64,000 bases of DNA, taken from the NCBI GenBank assembly GCA_017411835.1, contig JAFQPG010000014.1, positions 1 to 64,000 on the forward strand. Direction: 5' to 3'. This document shows positions 9,201-17,180 of the stretch, piece by piece. The first letter of the stretch is position 1; each line of letters begins with the position of its first letter. The translations under genes were made by a program, and so were the position numbers. The DNA is from Ruminococcus sp. (GTDB lineage: Bacteria; Bacillota; Clostridia; Oscillospirales; Acutalibacteraceae). The notes beneath the pieces are model-generated. The model did not search any database and was not told the origin of the DNA. It saw only the letters and a list, made by a program, of their open reading frames with translations.

Positions 9201-10547
9201 TGAACCAGTAGGTACTGTTGAAGTAGGGGTTAGTGTGAAACCACCATTTTTAAATACTATATAAGGATTAGCTTTTGTACCGGTACCACTTGTGCCAGAT
9301 GCTACGTTAGATGCAGTAAGTGTCAAAGCTGAAGGAGTATTTGGACGGAAGATAGCCTTGACCGATGCATTGTCGGCAGTTGGTTTAAGCGTAGTAGTAG
9401 CTGAAGTAGTTGAGCTAAGCGTAGCATTTGTCAGACCAGTCCAGTTAGCAAAAGTATAGCCAGTGGAAGGGGTTGCAGTAATAGACACACCTGTAGTCGG
9501 TGAAGCAGTACCGCTTTCAGGAGAAACTGTACCGCCGGTACCGGCAGTAACAGTAAATGTAGGATTTTTCTCAAAACGTGCATAGTAGCTTGTAGCACTA
9601 CTAATTTTATTAACGGTATATGTAGCACTAGTAGACAAACTAGTTCCACTGCTGTTATACCAGCCTTTAAAGGTATAGCCGGAGTTTGCTGTAGCAGTTA
9701 ATGTTATGGTAGAACTGCGGGCAAAAGACGAGTTAGTAGTAGCGTTTGAAGAAGTAGTATTTACATTACTAGAAGAAGTACCGGTAGCGCTAGAAACATA
9801 GTAGCCCGAAATCTTTGCAGTACCAGCCTTAGCATCGTTAGAGTAAGTCGTAGAGCCATAAGAAGCAGAACGAACATATATAGTCTGGGTTAAATTTAAA
9901 GAGGTATAGCTAGTGATACTTGAATTAGTAAGTGTAGCAGAAGAGTTTGCGGTAAGTAATCTATAACCGCTTAAGTTAGAAGAAACAGTCAATACAGATG
10001 TAGAAGCAGGAGCATATTGCTTACGATGAGAAACAGAGTTTCCTTCACCGCCCCATTCGCCATCAGTACCAAATACAGCCAATTGAGAAAGGCCATCCCA
10101 TTTTGGCATTTTTACATAGTACAAGTTAGTGTTTGAGATTTGGGTCATTTGATAGCCCTGTGACCAAGAACTGTGACCAACCATAAGCTGGATACAATTA
10201 TTTGTCCAACCTAAGGTAGAGTTGTCAAAATAGAAATACGTATCAGCTGCAATATTAGCTTTGGACTGAGCAATATCAACATTTGCAGATGTATCAGCGA
10301 GGTCCTCTTTTTCACGTTGTTTAACAGTATTAGTCTGAATTTCTGCAACGAGGGAGCCTTTTTGTGAAGACTGCTGAGGAATAAATGCAGAGAAGGTTGT
10401 TGAAACCAAGCCTACTACGAGTAAAATGAGCATTGCAAAAATTGTGATATTCTTTTGTAATGCAAACATTTTTGCTTGTTTCTTAGCAGCAAGTTTAGCT
10501 TGTTTTTTAGATGCACTTTGCTTTTTTCTTGAATTTTTACGGCTCAT
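6297..10547 (-). CDS. Giant Ser/Thr-rich surface protein with CBM26-like region and InlB-type repeats
   Basis: This 1416-residue protein has a very basic cytoplasmic start (residues 1-30, Lys-rich) and a signal anchor at about 31-54 ending in STTFSAF. A starch-binding-module-like segment at about 103-190 begins TYFYFDNSTLGW. Two divergent InlB B-type repeats at about 230-330 and 330-400 show SGYTFKGWYNSSG, TGYTFANWTG and YYARF. Long beta-rich Ser/Thr/Asn stretches follow. A second module-like segment near 970-1050 (RIFFTDSLGWGSD) and a third near 1310-1400 recall carbohydrate-binding folds. InlB-type repeats are extended surface stalks. No LPXTG anchor is visible. The start follows AAGGAGGTG. 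It is probably a long surface adhesin of the same system. Confidence 0.7.
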   Translation of the reverse strand: MSRKNSRKKQSASKKQAKLAAKKQAKMFALQKNITIFAMLILLVVGLVSTTFSAFIPQQSSQKGSLVAEIQTNTVKQREKEDLADTSANVDIAQSKANIAADTYFYFDNSTLGWTNNCIQLMVGHSSWSQGYQMTQISNTNLYYVKMPKWDGLSQLAVFGTDGEWGGEGNSVSHRKQYAPASTSVLTVSSNLSGYRLLTANSSATLTNSSITSYTSLNLTQTIYVRSASYGSTTYSNDAKAGTAKISGYYVSSATGTSSSNVNTTSSNATTNSSFARSSTITLTATANSGYTFKGWYNSSGTSLSTSATYTVNKISSATSYYARFEKNPTFTVTAGTGGTVSPESGTASPTTGVSITATPSTGYTFANWTGLTNATLSSTTSATTTLKPTADNASVKAIFRPNTPSALTLTASNVASGTSGTGTKANPYIVFKNGGFTLTPTSTVPTGSVAHYSTASSSGYSANNKTFNPSVANIAADVDNPLSYTVYAKAYANSIYSTNPKSATAYYLVFNHLNGANTGFTISSDSITDAESISFSNPYVNDDTGAAFTATELKSITQSYQVSTDNSAFSDISGSTWTPNATGTYYFRVKTTNTKTGETVYSTSQTVTVTQSTVYYPITVTKGQGSQNGTVTLMTDGTTITDNQILSNSPLSVSITRPNVNCYFEYLKVNGTNVLTNLNSNITDKLVIENVKSAVSIEYKINVKPTVEVEKPTNALAITFNYYKDGVSTDVSTAGSYYVDYNSTIKYTVAPMNGYYVSSFTGVSLASGSSWSSTQSIGTKANVTANIDPVTAGITQNKTVTVNVDETSETKEGASLTIDGVMYDFGHAAPLNYGVATTLVVTPPEGYYAQVTKASGVDISPSISTDGKATFEVTLKGTNAEYSVKFVANPKIYIEQPQYGSIYINDDSGRYYFNGESVGYGTLLTVNVKKDNQSNTVTNVKINGSSIGTADGSTFSIVADSTATADISLTAGYDNFEGTLAYGYRRIFFTDSLGWGSDVTAHVSNTYDDRDFSKNNFGMTFYYENDYDQNVYYCDIPYDKKYVVFFDFNTSTNYTSTATIDNTCNAFFANTGSTPYPIGTWTQYYSDYVATDRVTSIQQASTSKNAPVTFKYTCDFGDKILSAEVVDGNACTFDFDSGELIITPTENTRDVSLVKVTSAITGTQKYYLIRVENFEITDFSGIRKIYNSSVLNNIQLQTILNGGVLNYMAEYFVSDTNGLNLADPDNPVSSYSYIGKANVFEFSDTLQGYLNNFTLEYAVNSMSGVKFYKVKAQDANGKTATAYQRTLFGTNTHVGDRCFYLYNNTNVDVSKYDIRVCFFNSQDEKIWATMQNVGTTGYYRATIPTGYEAKVNIYLAKNNKFTNSLDYMGYKEYCDYAIVNVPVPTEDTANIVYSVYSINTEGVAGEFVNFSNEIE

Positions 10548-10600
10548 TTCAACACCTCCTTATGTAATATTTAAAAATAAACTTAAAAGTATAAAAGAAA

Positions 10601-12883
10601 TTATTCTGTGATATTTAAGTAAATGCCGTTTGCAAGGTCGTGATTATACGAGAATATAGCACCGTCCTGTGCAGTTACAGAAGAGTTTGGATACGCTGTG
10701 TATCGGTAATATAGCCGGCTTATACTGCCGCCAAAATCTTCTGTATACCAGCGATAGTCATCGAGTTTTATCATAGGCATCCAGTTAATCTGGTCAGTAG
10801 AATACTCAAGTTTTGCACCTGTAACATTGGTTAATGTATCATTAACCACGCCATTAGCAGAACCGTCTACAACGACCGCGATATGCCACTGACCTGTATT
10901 TCTACCCGTTAAGTAATATGTATCACTTGAGTCACGCAGAGCGCTGTTTACGGTATTCCAAGTTGAACCCGCCTGCGTCTGTGTAGGAGAATCATAATAC
11001 TGGAACGCAAGTGCATTAGCGGTTGCATTGCCAGCGTCCTTCGTAACATAAGCAAAGTAATGTAAATCAGTTTTATCTTTAGTCATATAGTAGTAGGTTG
11101 TACCATCAGCAAAACCTACTTTATATCTGTAATTGCTATTCAAACTTGCATCAAGCAACTCAGTAGAAAGACATATTTTTTCGACCTTTCCCCAAGTGCC
11201 GACACCAGAGGTTGTGCCTGCTTTAGAGAAATTTGAAGTAAAGTTATTTACAACGCCACAGTCAGAATAGCCAAGAGCTGTGTAAATGTAGTTACCATCG
11301 TCATCCTTGTTAGAATCAGAAGCGTTCCATACACACTTGATATTATTACCACATTTTTTATCTGACGAATACATAAACTTCAACGAGTTTATACTATCTG
11401 CAAGATAATATCCTTTCCAGATATCGTTTGCAGAATCATAATACATAGTTGTAGTTTGAGTTTCATAAAGACCATAGTCGTTTAAGTAAAGAGAGCCTTG
11501 ACCGCCTTTTACTAAAAACTGATATGCGTCTCTATTATAGGCTTTTTCAGAAGCAAATGTTGTGCGGTCAACAAACTGGATAAGCTCGACCTTCTTATTG
11601 CCCCAAACGCCAAAGCCGATTGACGCATCAGTATAGTTCTTCGTTACGCTAAGTGCCTGATAGATGTAGGAACCTGCATCGTTTTGTACAGGTTTTGTAT
11701 TTTCATCAAATGCCCATTGATATGTTATAACAGGCTGATTTGATGAGCTAACGCTACCGTAGAAAAAGTAGCCTTTTGTAGGATTTGCTGAAATATCATC
11801 CAAAATATCCTTAGATATACGAGGTGCTGCGTTACCATCACCGTCAGATGTAATCCAGCGAAGTGCTCCACCCTCATTTTCCGTAATCATCATAGGAACG
11901 ATTTCTATGGATGAACCACCTGTATAGCAGAAATACAAACTGCTGTCAGGATCTTCGGTAGTCATCGGTTTACCTTCATGACCTGATACGGTGCTAAAGG
12001 TATAGTCATCGAACATAATGGTCTGGAAGTCAGACGCAGAGTTCTTAAATACAAGATTAATCTTGATAGTACAGCCAAGAGCTGCTTTCTTTTCATCAGC
12101 TGTAAGAGCCAACCAGTTAGGGTCTTTTTCTTCAAACCAGATTTTAACATTGACCTTGGTGTCCTCGCCGCCATGGGTCGACTTAAATACAGCATGGCTC
12201 TCTGTGCTATTACTATTGTAAACGTAGTTAGAACCTTTAAGTGTTTTAGGAATGACTTCCTGTATACCACCAGCAGTTGAATTAACCGCACCGTAGTCTC
12301 TGCTTTCTTTTGAGAACATCAAAGAGGTTTTTGATGTTGTACCGGATGTAACGCAAATACGCATTGCGTCGGCAATAGTAGTCTTAATCTCATCAGTAAC
12401 AGCCTCATCTTCAGATGTTACTGTAAAGATGTTAGCAGAATCAAAGAAGTAGTTATAATTTTTGACAGTCGCGTTGTGCACTTGAAAATCAAAATTGTAG
12501 TAACTTGTGTTATAGTCTGTTGTATCACCTTTGCGGTAGGTTGACTGTCCATCCTTTTTGAAATAGAAGTTAGTACCATCTGGACTAGAGCATTGCGCAA
12601 GCTGATAAAGAGCAGTTGGTCTAAAATAAGTAGACAAGTCAACAAGAGTTGTACCTGACTCCTGGACATCAAAACGATAGTTTAGATTAGAAGAAATCGG
12701 CAGATTCTCACCCTTGATTACGAGTGATGAGGACGACTCGATCCACGCAAAGGTTGTAAGACCTAAAAGAATAATACACTCGATAAGTGCCACAACAGAA
12801 ATTATTAAATTGTTTTTATTTTTGAAAAACTTTTTATCAGTAAAGTATTTTTTTAGATTAAAAATATCTTTTACTTTTTTCAT
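10601..12883 (-). CDS. Large TasA-like surface protein, paralogue of the CBM26-bearing protein
   Basis: This 760-residue protein has a basic N-terminus, a signal anchor at about 25-48 ending in TTFAWIE, and a large extracellular part. It shares the family marks: a strand YNFDFQVHNATV (about 129-140), AMRI at 173-176, and KIWFEEKDP at 247-255, a degenerate form of the EGxDP motif without its cysteine. The region after about 270 contains two blocks with a conserved WG-x-x-x-V-x-L-type strand, such as GVWGNKKVELIQF. The neighbouring 1050-residue protein has a matching block (GLWGNHDVQLVTV). It has no CBM26 insertion. The start is preceded by AAAAGGAGGTG. Confidence 0.7.
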   Translation of the reverse strand: MKKVKDIFNLKKYFTDKKFFKNKNNLIISVVALIECIILLGLTTFAWIESSSSLVIKGENLPISSNLNYRFDVQESGTTLVDLSTYFRPTALYQLAQCSSPDGTNFYFKKDGQSTYRKGDTTDYNTSYYNFDFQVHNATVKNYNYFFDSANIFTVTSEDEAVTDEIKTTIADAMRICVTSGTTSKTSLMFSKESRDYGAVNSTAGGIQEVIPKTLKGSNYVYNSNSTESHAVFKSTHGGEDTKVNVKIWFEEKDPNWLALTADEKKAALGCTIKINLVFKNSASDFQTIMFDDYTFSTVSGHEGKPMTTEDPDSSLYFCYTGGSSIEIVPMMITENEGGALRWITSDGDGNAAPRISKDILDDISANPTKGYFFYGSVSSSNQPVITYQWAFDENTKPVQNDAGSYIYQALSVTKNYTDASIGFGVWGNKKVELIQFVDRTTFASEKAYNRDAYQFLVKGGQGSLYLNDYGLYETQTTTMYYDSANDIWKGYYLADSINSLKFMYSSDKKCGNNIKCVWNASDSNKDDDGNYIYTALGYSDCGVVNNFTSNFSKAGTTSGVGTWGKVEKICLSTELLDASLNSNYRYKVGFADGTTYYYMTKDKTDLHYFAYVTKDAGNATANALAFQYYDSPTQTQAGSTWNTVNSALRDSSDTYYLTGRNTGQWHIAVVVDGSANGVVNDTLTNVTGAKLEYSTDQINWMPMIKLDDYRWYTEDFGGSISRLYYRYTAYPNSSVTAQDGAIFSYNHDLANGIYLNITE

Positions 12884-12923
12884 CGTGGCACCTCCTTTTC
12901 GTGTGTTTTAGTTAAAATTTAAA

Positions 12924-15900
12924 TTATGGCCAGTCTTTAGAATTATATAAAACTGTGAATAAAGATTCGTTAGTTGGTACGCCAGATTTGGCAGTACCAC
13001 GCCATCTACTATCGTTATCCCATTCGTAAATCTTACCACTGACAATACCATCGAGAGGAATATCGGCTGTTTGCTGACCGTTGTTATTAAAAATAATGCT
13101 GTCATAACGAGATGTGTCAACATAGATATAATACTGCTGATAATTTCCATCACCAGTTTCAGAAGTAGCTTGCTCATATTTCATTGTTGCACCAGGCCAT
13201 CCATTGTTGACATTTGTATCATCCTTATCCCACATATAACACTCTGGGTCATTATTAAGTCCACAGTAAGATTTAGAACAATCCAAATAAATTTTACGAC
13301 AGTAGTTCTCGATAGAGCAGATATTGTTAGCTACACAGTTTGGATAGTTAACATTATTGGATTCATACTGAACAACCTCGTGAAGTGGAGAAATATTCCA
13401 CTTTGTATCGTGATAATTAGGGTCACAGCGTTCAACACGGTAGTCGTAGTAGGTTCTGTCACTCGGTACTACACAAGCATAACCGATACCGTTACCATCA
13501 GGTTTAAAGTTATCATTCTTATACAGATATGAGTAAAAATCAGCACCAGGCGCATCTGTACCATTGTCATTCGCGTAGAAATGCACTTGCATAAATGCAT
13601 TATTCATATCGTTGCTTACTATATCCTTTGCCTGAACATAGAGCATATCATATCCCCAGTAGCAGTGATCATCTCCACCTGATGTTCTGCTAATTTCAAA
13701 GAACTTACCATTACAAGCACCAGCATTCCACTTACGGTGATAGGTAATATCAGGATTTCTGTCAGAATTAAGCGCGTACTTTGTATTAAAGTTATAGTAA
13801 CGCTTGAATGTAATAGCTGGACGTGAGGAATTCTGACTAGTATAAACATTTGCAGGAACAATAAAGTAGTACACATCGATGCCAGAGCCGGAAGCTTTAT
13901 ACTCAACAGTCTGTCCGTTATACGTATAGTTCATGGTAAGAACAGAGGTTGTATTTTCAATATTGGAATTTTTAATCCAATGTCCGTCTGTACCATCGTA
14001 TACAGTAACAAGTTGGACGTCGTGGTTGCCCCATAAACCGCCACAAGAGTATTCAGGAGCCCCTGCCTCTTCTGTTGCATCTTTGTCTTTCTTAGACTTT
14101 GAAGGAGCACCATCGGAAAAAGCAGTAAAGTAAACTGTAGAGTTTTCACCTTCACCACCGGCAACAATAACACTGTCAGTTGTCGTATCATCAAGATAAC
14201 CAAAGCCTTTTGTCTCCCAATAGTTCCATACTTCATTTTCATCCATCGGGTTAACACGTCGGAAGATGATATGATCAGAATTAATAAGGTCCTGTGGAGC
14301 GTCTACAGTCCATGTATATCCGTCCGGCAAAAGCTTCATCAGATAACCTTTTTGATTATCAGAGTCGTAGAGCTGCATAACAGGGTTGAACGATACACCA
14401 GTTTCTGTTTCGATTTTATCATCAATCCAGTTTTCTTTTGTTTTATCAAGGAATTTATATGTATACATATCCTCGCCACCGGTACCAGAGGTAGCGAAAA
14501 TAAGATTCATATCAATATCTTTACCGGAATAAACATCCTCGGTACAATCAGGATCTGTACCTTCAAGCCACACAATCATAGAAAGAGAAAGTGTCTTACC
14601 TTTTGCTATACTGAACAGCTTTTTAGAACCAAAGTTGTAGTCATCAATAGAAGACGCAAATGCTGGAACAACAACGGTAGAACTTCCAGAACTATTATCT
14701 ATTTGTGTAACGGGTGCGTATGGACGCTCAAAACCGGTAGATACACCAGGTGAAATAACAGGATATGTACCGCCTTCTACTGAGCTGTTGTAGTCTTCTT
14801 CTGTCCATCCATAACCATTATCATTGGTGCCAGAAATCATATATATGTGGCCGTCTTTAACCTTAATATCTTTGGTTTTAACGGCACCACCCTCACTATT
14901 ACCATCATTAAAAATGATATAGTCATATTTTGAATTGAAGGTGTAATAATAAATACTGCCGGAAATGTGGGTCATCGGCTTACCCGGCCACTTAGAAAGC
15001 TCAACGTCAGGATCGCCATCTTGCCAGATGTAAGCATACGGCTGTTTCCAACCGAGCGTGTTATTAAAATATACGGTGGTCTTGCCTTCGTTACTATCAT
15101 CGCCATCAGAGCCTGAACCCGAGCTACCAGAACCAGAGGAAGTTCCGTCTTCCACCAAAGTACCACCTTGAATATCAATATGATCAAGGGCCCAAGTTCC
15201 ACTACGACCTTCTTCTAACACATAAGTTGCACCATCATAGACGTCTAGGTTAACAGTTTGGTTCTGATTACCATTGCAATTTAAAATCAATTTGTTATAT
15301 GCTCTGTCATATGAGTAAGAAAATAATTTTGTGTTAGGATCATAGTTCATAACAACACCAGGGAATGAACCGTTATTCTTTCCCTCTTTGTCCCATACAT
15401 ATGCTCTTACATTACTTGGATCATTCTCCCAATCCGTCGGTGCATCTAAGTACACAGTATATGTACCGCTTGTATTTCCACCGGAAGAACCATCATCGCC
15501 GCCATCTTCAGGGACATCACCGTCATACTGTTGAGATAATATTGAAGACGAAACTGCGCCTGATGAGCCGTCGTTCTGATAAAAAGCAAGACGCAGAGCC
15601 TTACCGTTTGCAGAGTCAGCAAATTTAAAATATGACTTTGAATTAAGATATACATCCATATTTTCTTCACCAGTATTAGTAAGAGTGAAGTCGATATTGA
15701 TGTATTTTGAGTTCATATCATTTACAGTTGCTTCTCTGAACTTGATATTAGTAGTGTCAGTTGAGTTGAAAGTACCGGTAGTAGGAACAAAGATATTACG
15801 ACCATCAAGCGATGTAACAGGCTCAAAAGTAAATTCTTCAAGATAGTTCCAAATATTGATATAATCACTATCATTAGCCTCGTTAAAGTCAATCTCTAAA

Positions 15901-16076
15901 CCTGAGTCCGGCTCAACAGAAATAAAATCTGTGTTAGCTTTGTTATTTTCAGCGAAAACAAACCATGCAAAGGTACTTACACAGATCAGGATAATAACCT
16001 CTAAAATGGCAATCGCACTAATAAGTGGTGAGGTTTTAAAAATATTCAGTTTTTTGGAAATAGATTTTTTAGTCAT
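12924..16076 (-). CDS. TasA-like surface protein carrying three CBM26-like starch-binding modules
   Basis: This 1050-residue protein has a signal anchor at about 16-39 ending in STFAWF, then a TasA-like core: NIDFTLTNTGEE (about 127-138), ALRLAF (160-165) and WLEGTDPDC (503-511). Between the last two lie two modules, at about 205-298 and 332-425, joined by a Gly/Ser/Asp linker. A third lies at about 928-1030. Each has a VY[FL] or IYLD start, an aromatic YAY[IV]W-type strand, W/F-PG-x-x-M and a YDxIIFN-like strand. The same pattern occurs in the CBM26 of the dockerin amylase at 58925-61225. CBM26 binds starch. A starch-adhesion role follows from these modules but is untested. Confidence 0.8.
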   Translation of the reverse strand: MTKKSISKKLNIFKTSPLISAIAILEVIILICVSTFAWFVFAENNKANTDFISVEPDSGLEIDFNEANDSDYINIWNYLEEFTFEPVTSLDGRNIFVPTTGTFNSTDTTNIKFREATVNDMNSKYINIDFTLTNTGEENMDVYLNSKSYFKFADSANGKALRLAFYQNDGSSGAVSSSILSQQYDGDVPEDGGDDGSSGGNTSGTYTVYLDAPTDWENDPSNVRAYVWDKEGKNNGSFPGVVMNYDPNTKLFSYSYDRAYNKLILNCNGNQNQTVNLDVYDGATYVLEEGRSGTWALDHIDIQGGTLVEDGTSSGSGSSGSGSDGDDSNEGKTTVYFNNTLGWKQPYAYIWQDGDPDVELSKWPGKPMTHISGSIYYYTFNSKYDYIIFNDGNSEGGAVKTKDIKVKDGHIYMISGTNDNGYGWTEEDYNSSVEGGTYPVISPGVSTGFERPYAPVTQIDNSSGSSTVVVPAFASSIDDYNFGSKKLFSIAKGKTLSLSMIVWLEGTDPDCTEDVYSGKDIDMNLIFATSGTGGEDMYTYKFLDKTKENWIDDKIETETGVSFNPVMQLYDSDNQKGYLMKLLPDGYTWTVDAPQDLINSDHIIFRRVNPMDENEVWNYWETKGFGYLDDTTTDSVIVAGGEGENSTVYFTAFSDGAPSKSKKDKDATEEAGAPEYSCGGLWGNHDVQLVTVYDGTDGHWIKNSNIENTTSVLTMNYTYNGQTVEYKASGSGIDVYYFIVPANVYTSQNSSRPAITFKRYYNFNTKYALNSDRNPDITYHRKWNAGACNGKFFEISRTSGGDDHCYWGYDMLYVQAKDIVSNDMNNAFMQVHFYANDNGTDAPGADFYSYLYKNDNFKPDGNGIGYACVVPSDRTYYDYRVERCDPNYHDTKWNISPLHEVVQYESNNVNYPNCVANNICSIENYCRKIYLDCSKSYCGLNNDPECYMWDKDDTNVNNGWPGATMKYEQATSETGDGNYQQYYIYVDTSRYDSIIFNNNGQQTADIPLDGIVSGKIYEWDNDSRWRGTAKSGVPTNESLFTVLYNSKDWP

Positions 16077-16114
16077 CGTTTTCTCCTAAAAACTAAAGTT
16101 TATGTAAAGACGAA

Positions 16115-17155
16115 TTAACCGCCTCGTAAATCAAAATTAACTAAGAACTGACCACCTGAAATAGCACGACGAGCTTCAGTATCACAGCCTTCAACCCAGA
16201 TGTTAACCTGCGTTTTACCATAATAGTAACCGTCGGTGTGAATTTCGTCTACTACACAAATAACATCTTTATTTGTTTGTGTTACAGTGTTTTCATAATT
16301 GAAGTCAGTACCAACAATTTTTCCTTCACTGTTTTCAGCAAAAGCGTAGTAGTGGTGAGTGTATGTATCACGTGCTAAGTCGCCTTCGCCAACGATATAT
16401 TGGTTAGGAACAGCATCTGTATGTAGTACCCAACCGCTAGAAGTAGCGTTAGACTCAAGATAAATATCAGGGCGTGGCAACCACAAAGCTGTAGGAGTTG
16501 TAGCGCGATGGTCGTAATCTTCTTCTTCGATTACTCTGTCATACTCAACAAAAGAAACTCGTATAGCACCAACAACGGCATCCTTGGAAAAATCACCGTA
16601 AGAAGATTTTCTTTCCGTGTCAGTAAGCAAGCCATCCTCGTTGATAGTACCGTCAGGATTCAATTCACACTTGCCTATAGCGTAAGAGTCTTTATCAAGA
16701 TAAACACTACAAGGGTCGTTTGACCTGAAGTACATATCAACAGAAATATACTCTTTGTTAGGTGTTACTGTATTATAAACGTTACTGTTGCGATCTATTT
16801 CTAAGTTCTTATTCTTAAGTGTAGGACGAATAAGAGTAACGCCGTCACCTGTAACGTCGATAGGGCTGAAATCGTGCAACGCGTCTTTTCTTGTTGCACC
16901 AAATTTAAGAGATCTGAAATTGAGAGTTTTTTCATAATCAGAGATGACGTATTTATAGCCGTTTTGTGAGGTTTTAAAACCAACAGCCATCTCAAACTCG
17001 GCAACACCAATAGTTTTTGCCTGAACACCTGTTGCAGATTTAGGTTCAGACACATTAGAAAACCAAGCAAGCGTCGCAACAAAGACCATTACAATTAAAG
17101 CGAGCAATAACATGATAGCTTTAACGATCAAAGATGTAGTTTGCTTACTTTTCAT
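16115..17155 (-). CDS. TasA-like exported subunit
   Basis: This 346-residue protein has one signal anchor at about 10-32 ending in ATLAWF. The mature part shows the locus family marks: ISVDMYFRSND (137-147), AIRVSF (197-202) and WVEGCDTE near 320, where the cysteine sits one step after the Gly instead of after the Asp-Pro. It has no carbohydrate-binding insertion. It starts with GAAAGGAGC upstream, 25 bases after the coiled-coil gene. It may be a structural subunit of the proposed fibre. This rests on shared motifs and position, not on recognition of a named family. Confidence 0.7.
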   Translation of the reverse strand: MKSKQTTSLIVKAIMLLLALIVMVFVATLAWFSNVSEPKSATGVQAKTIGVAEFEMAVGFKTSQNGYKYVISDYEKTLNFRSLKFGATRKDALHDFSPIDVTGDGVTLIRPTLKNKNLEIDRNSNVYNTVTPNKEYISVDMYFRSNDPCSVYLDKDSYAIGKCELNPDGTINEDGLLTDTERKSSYGDFSKDAVVGAIRVSFVEYDRVIEEEDYDHRATTPTALWLPRPDIYLESNATSSGWVLHTDAVPNQYIVGEGDLARDTYTHHYYAFAENSEGKIVGTDFNYENTVTQTNKDVICVVDEIHTDGYYYGKTQVNIWVEGCDTEARRAISGGQFLVNFDLRGG

Positions 17156-17180
17156 ATTATTGCTCCTTTCTGTAAAATTT

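Noticed and set aside
13071-13532. Plus-strand open frame of 153 codons opposite the CBM26-bearing gene
   Set aside because: No ribosome-binding site and low-complexity Ile/Val composition; it lies wholly opposite a well-supported gene with clear domains.
14271-14753. Plus-strand open frame of 160 codons
   Set aside because: Antisense shadow of the same surface protein; no recognisable motif and no start signal.
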